Part shown: piece by piece, positions 48,406 through 60,246 of the stretch | How positions within the stretch are numbered: position 1 is the first letter of the stretch | How the letters are laid out: each line of letters begins with the position of its first letter | Assembly: GCA_003290165.1 (NCBI GenBank) | Contig: QNQO01002064.1 | Location: forward strand, 62,001-126,000 | Source: Berberis thunbergii | Taxonomy: Eukaryota; Streptophyta; Magnoliopsida; Ranunculales; Berberidaceae | Reading direction: 5' to 3' | Length of the DNA: 64,000 nt | Notes under the pieces: generated by a model | The model's input: the letters and a program-made list of their open reading frames with translations, nothing else | The model's database searches: none | Told to the model about the DNA's origin: nothing | Made by a program: the position numbers and the translations under genes

Positions 48406-48916
48406 ATTCTCCACCCTGGTGAAGATTTTGCAAATCTGAGAGACATCACATCTTCATACATACACAAACATAACATTCACAGTGAGGGACATCACCCTTC
48501 AAAATAACTTCACGAACGCGACACCCAAAGATGTCAAACATATTATCAAAGTGAGGGCGACACCCCTCCAAATGAGCTCCAACAATCTCCACTTTGGCCA
48601 GGATGGAGTTCCAAATCAAGACGTCCAGAACATAGTGTGCACGAACATACATAATGCTGATTTTTATACCAAATACTCGAGGCATCAGAACAATCATCTT
48701 TGGAGCGATGTAACTCCACCAGAAGCAACATCCACAACATCACCAATACAAATTGTTTTGCCAGCGATACTGTACTCATCTGCAATAAGTACAAGTTACC
48801 CTTCCAAATGGTTGTTCATAATTTACAAGTGCACCGGGAACGACCTTCAAAACTCCACCATTTCATACAACATCAAACGAGGCCCATCAAAACAATATTC
48901 GGCTCTGATACCAATT

Positions 48917-49650
48917 TGTTACGAGCGGAAGCGTTACAAATGTCGAAATGCGAAGCTACAAACAAAATACTAACAAATATCGGAGACAACCAATTTAACG
49001 TGGTTCGGCAAACTCGCCTACATCCACGACAAATACCAACTTTACTAATGAGAGTGAAAAATTACAAATGGAGAGAGCTACAAAACGCCAATGACGTTAC
49101 AAATACAAGTGCCTAGGTGACACCACACAAATACGCAAGTTGCATATAACACAAAAACAAAAACAAAACCCAACACTCTCTCTCTCTCCCCTTTATTTTT
49201 CCTCTCACAAAAACACAAATCTTATCACAAAAACACAAATCTTCTCACAAAAACACAAATCCTCTCACAGATACAAAAGGATAAATCCTAACACACAAAT
49301 ACAACAGAGATCTCACATCTTTTGGAGGATGATTGAAGAAGGGAAGTGTCTCATTCTTATAAAGGGTTCATAGGTAGTGGTGGAAGGCGGTGGAGATCCT
49401 TCCACCACCTTCTAGCATATCCAGCTCAAATCTAGCCCAAATCGAGTTGTCCCCTTCATAATTGCCTTCCATCATTTTCTAGCAGATCCAGCACAAATCT
49501 AGCCCAAATTGAGTTGTCATTTTCATAATCCAGCTAAGCAGCATGTCGATTCGAACAAAGCAATTGCCAACAAGCCGAAATCCCATGCCGACATGCCGAG
49601 ATTTGGGTGTTCACAGGTATTTCATCCTCTGTTTCCACTATATTTCAACA
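48917..49650 (-). repeat. right LTR (5' LTR), 734 bp
   Basis: Longer than its partner by 136 bases: three tandem copies of an 18-base unit (tcacaaaaacacaaatc-type) at about 49203-49270, and a duplicated segment (ccaccttctagca...catccagctcaaatctagccc versus cattttctagcagatccagc) at about 49405-49540. Confidence 0.9.
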
Positions 49651-49655
49651 GTAGA

Positions 49656-50650
49656 TGGACTTTATTTGATGATAAAAACCGAACTTAACCACTGACTATT
49701 ATGGTAGTTTTCATTTTATTTTCTAATAAAAATATATTGAAAATTTATGAATCAAAATCATTGATTTCAAGAACCAACTGTTAGGGTTGGGCCAGTCCGA
49801 TTAACCGGCCAAAATTGCAAATACTGAAGACTAGATCGGTCTCGATCCAATCCAATTTTTTAAGCTTAGCTTTTTCAGTCGAATTTTTGCAGTCCTCTTA
49901 AGCCCAAATTTTGCAAGCCTTCTCATGGGGAAAAAACTCTGCAAATTACCTTATTCACTGTTCTTGAATCCAAGCATGCCTTGAGAATTCCTAGAGTTCC
50001 CTCCCGGATGGTTTTGTTCAACAAGTCCTCAGATATCTTTCACTCGAAATCAATTGAAGTGTGCTACATGGATTACCCCAATACACACTTCAATGACTAT
50101 CTTGAAACTTTTAGATTGTTGAGATATGCATCAAAGATTTGGAGCTTTGAGAGTGGACAATAGGAAAGTGGCTTGGAAAGTAGATAATAAGATCCACGAA
50201 TCCAAACTTTCATACAAAATTATTCAAAATGAAAAAAATAAAGAAATGGGTATCGCTCAAAATTAAAAGAAGATGAAACTTGTTCAATTCATTCATCTAA
50301 TGGAGTTGTCGTTGTCAAAGAATCGTCGCACATTTCCTTGCTCTTATTCTCCTTGTTTTGTGATTTATGAGAGAATGTGTGTGAACCACACCTTCATTTG
50401 GCGAAAAAAAAAAAATCTAAAGGTAGAACCAAAGAAACAAAGAGAATCACTATGGCTGACCTGGTTAACCGACGGGTTCTAGAAAGTGGAACCGAGGACC
50501 GAGTCGAAAACTTCAATCTGGTCCAGTTTTTAGAACCAAAATTAAAATTACGTAAAAGACCTCCCGATCGGTCAGGTTCTAGGTTAGGTCCGAGTTGTCG
50601 GTTTGAAATGCGAACGCTACCTACTACTAATCCAAAATGCTTAGATTGGT
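49656..50650. other. intergenic, nothing firmly recognised
   Basis: Contains ggcca/ccggtt-rich stretches at 49790-49850 and 50460-50610 (aaccgacgggttctagaa; gatcggtcaggttctagg) like the AACCG-rich hAT bodies, but no termini could be fixed. Confidence 0.35.
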
Positions 50651-50659
50651 TTAGTTGGA

Positions 50660-50860
50660 GAAAAATTCTAAATGTCGAGGGATTGAGCGAGGAAATGAGC
50701 GAGGGAAATGAGGTGGCGAGGTGTAAGCCACTCATTTTCCTCGAAATGCGTGTGTTAACTTTTTTCACACGCATCTCGAGGAAAATGAGTGGCTTACACC
50801 TCGCCACCTCATTTCCCTCGCTCATTTCCTCGCTCAATCCCTCGACATTTAGAATCGCTC
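50660..50860. mobile_element. foldback element F10, 201 bp, near-perfect hairpin
   Basis: Perfect 9-bp duplication TTAGTTGGA (50651-50659, 50861-50869). The arms (ATTCTAAATGTCGAGGGATT, GAGCGAGGAAATGAGCGAGG, GAGGTGGCGAGGTGTAAGCC) are complementary over about 90 bases with essentially one difference (cgaaatgcg versus cgagatgcg), separated by a short loop (ttaacttttttc). Because it is palindromic it gives similar open frames on both strands; these are not genes. It ends about 0.6 kb upstream of the hydrolase ATG. Confidence 0.95.
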
Positions 50861-51477
50861 TTAGTTGGATTTGTTTCCATGTGATTCAAACATCAGCTTA
50901 CGCAGTTCCTTAATGTATAGCAAAAACTCCTCTCCACTACTAACCGTTTTCTCGCAATCAGCAGGACTGGCCATATCCGGTAACGCCTGTCATAACTACT
51001 GCCCCACCCACCGCACTACCTGTAACCGTCAGTTTATTGCCATGAACTCATCTAGTCCACGTGTCCCTCTCCTTACCGTCGATTTCCTCTCTCTCCTCAC
51101 TGTCCTCACCATCTAATCCTAAAATCACCGAAATCCAATTCTCTCTATATCATCGCTGTTTGTACTTCTCTCACTACCTACACAACCAGCGAAGAAAAAA
51201 AGCTCGAAAACTTCCATTAATGGCGATTTCACTTCCACTTCGATCGTCATCACTAGTTCTTCTTTCCACAACGCTTTCAATCTCCTCCATGTGTCCATCA
51301 GTAAGAAAAAGCGACAAGAATTAGATGCTTTTTTCGCCTTTTTCATCCATTTTTTTTTCTTTAAATATCATCTTAATAGCTCAACACATAGATCTCATTC
51401 GTTAACTAGAGTTTGCGTAAAGACGACGCTCACAAAAATTCTTTATGCTTTGAAACTAAAAATTCTCCGCTGCTGCA
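50861..51477 (+). promoter_or_regulatory. upstream region and leader of the hydrolase gene
   Basis: Pyrimidine-rich blocks (51060-51115, tctctctcctcactgtcctc) and AT-rich leader before the ATG at 51478. No clear TATA box was fixed; the transcription start was not determined. Confidence 0.35.
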
Positions 51478-54400
51478 ATGTCCGAAGTTTCAAGATCGAG
51501 ATCATGGAGAGAGGAGATAGCGAGTGTGTTAGAAGATACAGGGATACAGTACACTGACGACGGATTCGAACTTCACGCGGAGATTTCAGAGCAGAAGACG
51601 ATGATGGACTTTGATCAAGTAGAGGAGGAGGAGGAGACGGAAAGTTTTAAAGATCAGATGAAAGGATTCTTCAAGGCTTCGGCGGAAATGCTGCAGGAGT
51701 TAGCGAAAGGTGTGAGTGATGTTGTTCAGCAGAGTTTGGGAAATGAAGACTCATATGTTGTGAAGAGGTTCGGTGAGCCGTGGAATAAGGTTTCGAAGAG
51801 ATTGAGTTTTTTGAATGAGTTTTTGCCTGAGGATCGCGATCCTGTTCATGCTTGGCCAGTGGTGTTTTTCGTGTTCTTCATCGCACTCTCAGGTAGTTTG
51901 ATTGATCAATTGCATTGCATTGTTGTTGTTTTTAACTATCGAATTGAATTGATTGTTTTTGCAATTTTTTTGTAATTGGTGTTAAATTGAATAGAAATTG
52001 TGGTTGTGGAAGATGAAATTGCATTTGATTGCTATTACTTGATAGTTTTTGTTGGTGTATTGCATTGAATTTCGATTATATTGAACAAATTCGATTTGGA
52101 GATTCTTCACTTTTGTTTGAAACAAATTTGTTGCGAATTCGGTATTACTGTTCATTTATATGTCAGATCAGAGATGCTATTGATCGTAGTTTGATTTTGT
52201 TGCTAGTAATTGTGTTAGGTTTTGAAATACAAAGAGTGATCTTCATTGAAATCTACATTGCTCCTTGTGGTTTGTTTCTGTCTGTTTAAGAAACATAACT
52301 CTATAGTAAATTTTGTGCAGTGCTTAGTGTAAATACAGCACCTAAAGTGCCTCAACCAGTGCCCAAAAAAGTGTACATACATCCTGCTAGTGCTGCTCGT
52401 GTCCAGCTTCCCGATGGAAGATACATGGCGTATCATGAACGAGGGGTTTCAGCTGACACAGCTAGATTCTCTCTGATTTCTCCCCATTCTTTTCTTTCCT
52501 CGCGGCTTGCAGGTAAGGCTTATTGTGATGTTGATTGAGCGTACCAAATTGGTATTTGGAAAACTTTGTTTGAATTAGATTTTTACTTGTTTCACAGGCA
52601 TACCTGGAATCAAGGCGTCACTGCTGGAGGAGTTTGGTGTTCGCTTGATAACATATGATCTTCCTGGTTTTGGCGAGAGTGATCCTCATCCTAACAGAAA
52701 TCTTAACTCGTCAGCTATGGATATGTTGAACCTAGCAGATGCGCTTGGTGTTAGTGATAAGTTCTGGGTAGTGGGGTACTCTGGGGGAGGCATGCATGCC
52801 TGGGCTGCACTCAGATACATTCCTGACAGGCTTTCAGGTAAGACGCAAATTTTTGTTTCCTACTTTTTTTTTTTTGCCATTTTCACATGCTTTAGCCTTT
52901 GCTATTATTTTAAATGAATGGAATGTGCTTCTTAATAACTCAGGTCAAGTTTGGTGATGGTGCCTTGTTGTTCTGATTCACACCTCTTTTTCACATCAAT
53001 CTCTTGAAACGCATTCTATAGGGATAGCAGATGATACATGATCAGGTTCTCCAGTTCAATGCATAGATAAAGTCTATAATGGAAAATAATAATTTATTAT
53101 TGGAGGGTTTTCTCTTCAGATTTTTAGTTGACACCAAAACACCAAAATTTTTTTTTATTATTTTTTATTTTTATAAATCTGGATCTAATTGTATATAGCT
53201 GCAGTATAAACTCCTTAAAGCCTGGAGCTCTTGAATGACAAAGATTGGATGCTTAGTTTTGTACCTTTTGAATGGCTATAATAACTGGTAGCAATAGTAT
53301 ATTGATTATTGAGAAGGCACTCATAAATGGAAAATCCCCTGCCCCTCTCCACGTCTCAAGTCTTCCTTTTTGTGTTACCAACCGATTGTTAACTAGTCTG
53401 ATCATTTCATCAGTGATGTCCTTGCATTTATTTTTATTTCAGATTGACTGGATAGGTTTCTCCTGATTTTGTTAGTTAAGCTTTGGTCATTCTTCTTCTC
53501 CTTGTTTTGATTTTTGTTAAACCCCCCATCCCCCCAAACACACACACACACACACACACACCATGCGAAGTTAGTTTTTTCTCATTTGTTCCTGGAGTAT
53601 TGCAGGAACACTGACACATAAAAGAATAATTACAGATTTGCTATGGCTTGTCTTGTTGCATATTCTTTTTTTACAGTACCAGACATTTTATTCTGTATTT
53701 ATCAATATCAATCATACTTGCAGGTGCGGCGATGTTTGCTCCAATTGTTAATCCATATGATTCAAGCATGACTAAGGAAGAGATGTTCAGAACCTGGGAG
53801 AAATGGACATCAAGAAGAAAGCTGATGTACATTTTGGCTCGAAGGTTTACTAGCCTTCTGAGGTTCTTCTACCACAGAAGCTTTCTCTCTGGAGAGCATG
53901 GTGAACTTGATAAGTGGTTATCATTATCGCTGGTAAAAAAGGTGAGTGCATGTCAGCAGCTGCATAAGATTAAAGTAAACTTGACAATAAATCAACTGCA
54001 ATGAATCCAAGGGTGGAATGGTAAATTACAAATTTCTGGTAGTTTTCTATTATAAGAGATTTCAGTTGGAAGTAATTAATTCACATGATAGGTAGGGAAC
54101 TATTACACATGGGCCATGGCTAGCATATTTCATAGGACGCCGTTCCCAACTATGAGCACTTTGTTCCTATTTGTATCTCGAGTTACTGAGGATACCAAAA
54201 ACTGCACCGAGCATGAGGAGAGTTGCATAGCTCAAAGGAAGAAAGTCTGAGTCACTAACCCATTCACAAGGGCATGCTTTAGTGTTTTGCCTGACTTATG
54301 TACCCTACACTAAACCTGTTCATTACAGGAATTTCCATTGAAATTCTGAAAAGCTTAGTATTGTCGAGAGGATACTTGGGCACCAACTTCTGCAGACAAG

Positions 54401-55916
54401 TTTTGTTCACGAGTGACAACTACTTCCTGTGATTGCTTACGTGCATCATTTGTGACATTTTGAATTAAATTAAGAGTTGTGGAGCAATCAACTTTTCTAA
54501 AAGAAAGGAACCACTAACCAAATTCTAGTGCATTTATTATGCAGCAGAAATCATTTGCCAAAGGCAATCCGTCCTATAGCAATTCATTTGCAATTTTTTG
54601 GTTTAGCTAATGTTGCTGCAACCATAAAAAAACCTTCATGTGAATCAATCCATAAATGTATGTCTGTTTGTCAAATCTTGTTGGGGAGACGACTGTCTAA
54701 ACTATATCCAATGGTTATAAGATGCTTCGAAGTCAGATGCTTTAAAAACTAACAATGTTTTCATGCCTTTTAGTGAATGTACATCTTGATGTTACATTTA
54801 GTTAATGGATATCTTAATGTTATATTTGAAAAGCCATTCTGGTCACCATCTTAATTTTGCTCCCCACAGGATAGAGCCTTAGTAGAGAATGCGGAATTTG
54901 AAGAGTTTTGGCAGAGAGACGTGGAGGAATCAATTCGGCAGCGGAATGCCAATCCATTCATAGAAGAAGCTGTATTACAAGTATCTAAGTGGGGTTTCAG
55001 TCTATCAGACATTCAAGTGCAGAGGAAACGCCAGGGAAAAGGCTTCCTACCTTGGCTCAAGTCTTTGTATAGTCAGGCTGAGCAAGAGTTGGCAGGCTTT
55101 CTTGGCCCAATACACATTTGGCAGGTGAGCATAGATTTCTTTCTTATAGAATAAATGCCTGAAATGCTACTCATGTTCTGAAGTCCCAACACAATAAAGT
55201 GAAGATTCTACGTTCAAATAATACTTATTTTGTGGGAAGGTGTGATACATTTGGTCTAAAAATAGTTGACCTAAGTCGATTTATAATGAGCTGAGTGTAA
55301 GCATCCTATGGCCTGGTACCATATTACAGGAGTTGTTATTAGGTACCACTGTCTAATACACCTCACCAGTTTGAAGGCTTACGATCATTTCATCACCTCA
55401 GAATGACCATTGAGATTGGTTCTGTAGGGCCTGCGACATGTTTTTCAGCATTGAGAGATCACTTGCGCAGTCCATATATTTTATATGTCAATTAAAAGGT
55501 CAGGACAGTGAATGAGTGGTGTCCTTGCGAGTGTAATTCACTAATTGCACTACGACGTGTGTTTGTCATTGTCATAGGTGCTTATGCCCATAAATCCAGC
55601 CAAAAGACGTAGGCTTCAGGCTGAACATCATATCTATGCTATTTAGTATATTATCTTCTAATGCATGCAGAATGCATCCACTAGTTATGAATTCTCGGCA
55701 GCAGTGAAATGCATTTCTTATTCAAATTTCTCTGTTGAACAGGGAATGGAAGATCGGGTGGTCACACCATCAACAGTGGATTTTATTCAGCGGTTAGTAC
55801 CGGGGGCCACAATCCACAAGCTCCCCGGTGAGGGTCACTTATCTTATTTCTGTTTCTGTGATGAATGCCATACGCAGATATTCTATACCCTTTTCGGAAC
55901 CCCCAAGGTCCATTAA
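51478..55916 (+). CDS. alpha/beta hydrolase superfamily protein, 497 aa
   Basis: Six exons: 51478-51892, 52321-52512, 52598-52837, 53724-53941, 54870-55124, 55743-55916, all GT-AG, phases consistent, no frame breaks. MSEVSRSRSWREEIASVLED opens an acidic N-terminal region; a hydrophobic segment (WPVVFFVFFIALSVLSV, about residues 126-142) is a likely membrane anchor. The hydrolase fold follows with YDLPGFGESDPHPNRN, the nucleophile elbow VGYSGGGMHAW (Ser about 264), likely acid Asp about 444 in GMEDRVV and His about 472 in EGH. The C-terminus has SYFCFCDECH. This belongs to a plant family of uncharacterised membrane-associated hydrolases; the substrate is unknown. TAA at 55914-55916. Confidence 0.95.
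53538..53561. repeat. (CA)12 microsatellite in hydrolase intron 3
   Basis: Dinucleotide run after a C-rich tract (accccccatccccccaaa). It lies in the intron between the 52598-52837 and 53724-53941 exons. Confidence 0.9.
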
Positions 55917-56990
55917 ACAAGACAATAGAGGTAGCTCAAACTTCATTTGAAGAAGACCTGGATGGCGCATCTCTTACAGATTCTGTATCAGATTGAAAGT
56001 GTAGTTTCTTGTTTAGTTTTGTGGTTTCTGATTTAGCTTTATCTTAGTTGTGGGAAAAGGGTAATGTAAATATCATAGTTTCGCTCTGCTACTTGTGGAA
56101 CAAGGAAATTTCTATTTTTAAATGAGGCAGGCAGTGGGGACTGTGGGGTAGCTGTATTCACAGATTGGGAAGGTGTAGAAAACAAAAACATAGAAAGTGG
56201 CAGGAACATAATGCGTTCCTACTTATGTTTCTCAGTAAACAAAGTCTATATTGCACATTTTCTAATTTTTAATACAAACATTTGATGTTAGAATGCATTC
56301 TTTTGATCAAGAAATGTGGTGCACTTCAACTTATGCCCAAGTGAGGGACAAGAAAAGAAAAGGAAAAAAGTTAGATTAGATTTATGCAAATGCCATTTAC
56401 AAATATTTCATCATCTGTAATATTGGGTACGTCATGGTTTTGATGTAATGCGTTGATGAGAACTAAGAATGGAGGAATGTGTGCGGAGGAAAATGCAGTC
56501 ATTCTTGGATAATAGTCTGAATGGATCTGCATTTCAGTTATTCCAGCAGAAAACATGTAAATTATCGAGTTTAATCTGTTTTGCCAGGTGAAAACATCCC
56601 AACATTTTCAACTACGGGGGAAAGAACTACTCATAATTCCAGGTAAATAAATGCAAACACGTCAGCAATGAAATTGTTTCCTTTTTTAATGCCTTCTCTG
56701 AGCAATTCATTCACAACCAAGATATGCTTAAAAAGAAAATGATGCTCGTTGCACTGCAATATACCCATAAAAATTCAACCTGACTACAGATTAACACAAC
56801 CTTTCCCACTAACTCTAAATTACTCGTACAAACAAGTATTGGCGACATCCCAAGTATGATTTCTTTTGGGGTCTTAAAGAATCGAACAAAGAGAACCGAT
56901 TTCTCAAGTGTTTTATTGAAAGAGTGTAAACTCTTTCTCAAAATTGGAAAACAAATGCTGTGGTAAAACCATGAAGAATCGACAACTGCA
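55917..56990. other. convergent 3' regions of hydrolase and TIM14
   Basis: The hydrolase (plus) and TIM14 (minus) end towards each other here; the stretch should hold both 3' UTRs. No other gene was recognised. Confidence 0.5.
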
Positions 56991-59355
56991 TTAAAATGCA
57001 GATCCACCTCCTTTTGTCCTTCCAAGCATCACATCTTTTGCTTCATTAACCTTTGATGCTAGGTAATGGCTTCCACCTGCATCTGGATGGTTTGCTACCA
57101 TCACCTTTCTGTGTGCTTCCTTAACCTTATCTGCAGTTGCACTCTCCCTGTTTGATATGAAGAACGATGATGAAAATGGATTCAGATTTGAAGTTTAAAC
57201 AAAAAAAGTTAATAATGTCAAGAAATTCCAGAGCAAAGGCTTCAATGCACATGACACCTTCCAACCACTAAATTTGTGAGGCACAGACTCTTCTAAAATG
57301 GTGCACTACCATGACTCTCATGGTGACGTGCATAATTTTCTTCTTCATCTTTTTAAGACCTTATTGGACACTCTTTAGACCTTCAATACCTGCCTTCACC
57401 TTTCAAAAAGTTTGATTGTAATGGTGATTTAAATGTCAATCACAAATTATTCTAGAAAGAGATGTTTTTAGCTACACAATTTTCCCTAATTCCCTAAGTA
57501 TTTATTATTTACCAAATAAAGTTCACATCCTTGAAAAGTCTGTATGACATAAGGAAAAATGATTGATGATTTCGCACATATCTAAAGAATAAACGCGGTA
57601 TATGAGCATTCAATATATATATATTCCAATACAAAGGGAAAAATACTCTTGAAACTTAATTTTCATGAATGTTTTTGAACCCGAGGAACTTCACATCTTA
57701 ACGCGTGCTTCAAGGTTACTTTCACCGTTTCATGTAGGGCACCCAGAAAATGTACATTAGAGCGCGGACATGTCTGGCATCATTAGATCAGAGGCATGGC
57801 ACTTGTGTCTTTTGTACGCTTTGACTCATGCACCAAGTTATTTATCAAACTGTTTTAGGTATAAGTATCAAAGTAATATATAATCCCTTTATTTTAATTC
57901 ATATTTTATGGTTTATGGTTGAAAAAGCCACAAGGGCAGTAGTCTTAGAAACCCAGATTTTGTTTCTCTATTCTCTTCACTCTCAGTCACAAACCAATCT
58001 TGCAGCCAAAATGTTTTTGTTTAACTTCTTGGGGACTTGAAAAAACTCAGTTGTTATGATATTAAAGCACCTCTGCATCTATTAGATGTTTCGTTTCCCA
58101 GAAAAATCAGGCTAACACTAATGTTTAAGCCATGACACCAGGCCATTCAAATGACTCCTATCAAGCTTCCGGGTTAATTAGCAGTGTCAATATGAAGGCT
58201 TCATCATGGTATACACATGCATCATAGAATTTAATACTCCATAATACACTCTAGCAATGTATTCTAGTAGTGATGTAGGATCTCGTGGTTACCTAAGGCC
58301 AAGAATAAGAGCCGCTTCCCTTCTCGTCATTGAAGGCTGGAAACCCCCTTCGTAAAATTTGCGCATTCTTGCTGTTGGTGGTCGTGCTTTGAATGCTTGC
58401 CATGCTTGAATCCCATATCTACTAGCAATAGCAGCTGTAGCTACTGCAATTCCTGCTAGAAGAGGTGTAGTCTGTCGAAAACACAAGTCATTAGCTTGGA
58501 AACTTCTCACACTATATAAAAGCTCACATCTAAATACCCATTTTTAAATTCTCATCAGGCCTAATTTCATTCACGGGCACATCTAAATACCCATCTAAAT
58601 TCTCAGTATTCACGGGCACAGTATGAGAATAGGCGTTCAGTTTTCCACTTCTAATACCCATTTTTCGCCACTGGCAAAGGTCAAAATAGCACTTAATACA
58701 GGATAGTACTGGCTTGCATAAAGGCTAAGGCACAGAAGATTCAATACGATACGAGTGTTTGGTCATCAATCTATGATATTTGATTTCCAAACTGAAGATA
58801 TGAGTAAAGGGACTCTTATTATATCAAAATCTAAAATGAAAAGAGTGTTTATTCACAATCACTCCTGCGATTTTAACCTTCCCAAATCCCAAAAATCATG
58901 ATAATTCAAATTGCAGAACACAAAAGAACCTCAAAGGAAACTCCTTACTGAAACAAAATGCAATGTTCCATTTTTAAACAAGTATTGAGTTTGCAAAACG
59001 CAACCAAAAGACGAGGAATAAAAATAGAACAAAGAAGTAACAACTCCGAGCTCGAAAAAGTGTAGAAGTTAGGCTTGATTATCCAAAAATATCATACGAA
59101 AGCCAGTGGCAACAATTCAATAAACTCCACATTATCAATACATACTTCATGATTTCCACAGAATCAAAACCCTAAAACACCTCCAACAATTAACATAGCA
59201 TCTTCACCAAGACACCATTTTTATTGGTTTAGTGGAAAAAATTTGAGATACCCATTGCTCTAAATCCAATCAAAGTGAAGAAAACTGTACTAATACATCA
59301 AAATTAACGAAAAAAAATAGAACTTTTGAAGGTTCAGATAACAAAAACTCACCAT
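56991..59355 (-). CDS. TIM14: TIM14/PAM18, J-domain subunit of the mitochondrial import motor
   Basis: Three coding exons on the minus strand: ATG only (59355-59353, donor GTGAGT), 58471-58293 and 57147-56991, giving 112 residues. The protein is the inner-membrane J-protein that stimulates mitochondrial Hsp70 at the TIM23 presequence import channel. Residues 4-20 ([17 protein letters not shown]) form the membrane anchor; FYEGGF and [12 protein letters not shown] precede the J-domain; HPD is at 81-83 in [20 protein letters not shown]; the protein ends [10 protein letters not shown]. Splitting the start codon from the rest by an intron is a feature I recall for plant homologues. Length matches the family. 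No frame problems. Confidence 0.95.
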
Positions 59356-59689
59356 TTCTAAGAGTTGCAGAGCAAAGCATCCAAAAAGGGCTATCTGTGT
59401 TTGCGAGATTTTCTCGCTAGCGTTTCTCCAAGCTCTTCCAAAAGGGTGTAGTTTTTTAGGGTTTTTTTCGTGTTGATTCTAAAAAATCTGGAAGACTAAA
59501 CAGGCTTCTACAGATTAAAAATCGAGTCTTTGAGAGAGATCGAGCACCACTTGTTTTGGGCTTGGGCCGTGAAATAAACTGGGCCAGTGGTCCGGATTAT
59601 TTCACAGTAAATTGGATTCGGGTCCGGGTCAGACCGGATCTTTATGGATCCAGATTACTTTATTCGGATCATTTTCAAGTGGGTTGTAA

Positions 59690-60238
59690 TAGGGGTGGGC
59701 AAAAACCGATTTAAATTCGGTAAATCGACCGAACCGATTTTCAAATTCGGTTCGCGATATGAGTAGAGAGAAAATAATTTAAACCGAACCGAACCGATTA
59801 TAAACGGTTCAAAATCGGTTTGCGATTTTGAACCGATCGATTTATAACCGAACCGACCGATTAATTAAATATATATAAATAACTAAATAAAAAGTAGGTG
59901 TCAATACTTGATTAGTGCAACAAATGCATTGCAATACACCATGTTGTACTAAATCACCCCATTCTCTCAAAGTTTTCGATTTTGGGCTAAAAATTGAGTC
60001 TATAAAAAAATTGGACCTGTAAAAAAATTGGATATGTTTTAATGAAAGTCTTTCAAATGCTTGAGCCTGAAATTTTGGTCCAACCGAACCGAACCGATCC
60101 GAAATTCGGTTCAACCGAATTCATCAGTTTACAAATACAAAATTCGGTTTCGATTTGAGTTTTGGACAAGCCGAATTAAATCGGTTCGAAATCGGTTTGG
60201 GGCTCAAAACCGAACCGAACCGACATTGCCCACCCCTA
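59690..60238. mobile_element. hAT MITE, 549 bp
   Basis: Termini TAGGGGTGGGCAAAAACCG and CGACATTGCCCACCCCTA, 8-bp duplication GGTTGTAA (59682-59689, 60239-60246). Same family as 5798-6341, alignable throughout (e.g. ttaaatatatataaataact, caccccattctctcaaagtt). It is inserted about 330 bases upstream of the TIM14 start codon. Confidence 0.95.
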
Positions 60239-60246
60239 GGTTGTAA

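Larger units (their letters stand above)
47808..49650 (-). mobile_element. complete non-autonomous LTR retroelement, 1843 bp
   Basis: Two direct repeats (47808-48405 and 48917-49650), both starting TGTTAC and ending CAACA, enclose only 511 bases and are flanked by the 5-bp duplication GTAGA (47803-47807, 49651-49655). On the minus strand a PBS TTGGTATCAGAGCC (48914-48901, initiator tRNA-Met type) follows the right-hand LTR, and a purine tract AGGGTGGAGAAT precedes the left-hand LTR, so the element reads right to left. The interior has no gag or pol. PBS and LTR style (ttaacgtggttcggcaaactc) suggest copia. Size is between TRIM and LARD classes; it would depend on proteins of a related autonomous element. 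Confidence 0.92.

Noticed and set aside
49203..49270. Three short tandem repeats resembling a mini-array
   Set aside because: An 18-base tandem expansion within an LTR with no spacers; not a CRISPR array, and the window is eukaryotic.
50377..50913. Overlapping open frames of 147-178 codons on both strands
   Set aside because: They arise because foldback F10 is palindromic; the two translations are copies of one another across the stem.
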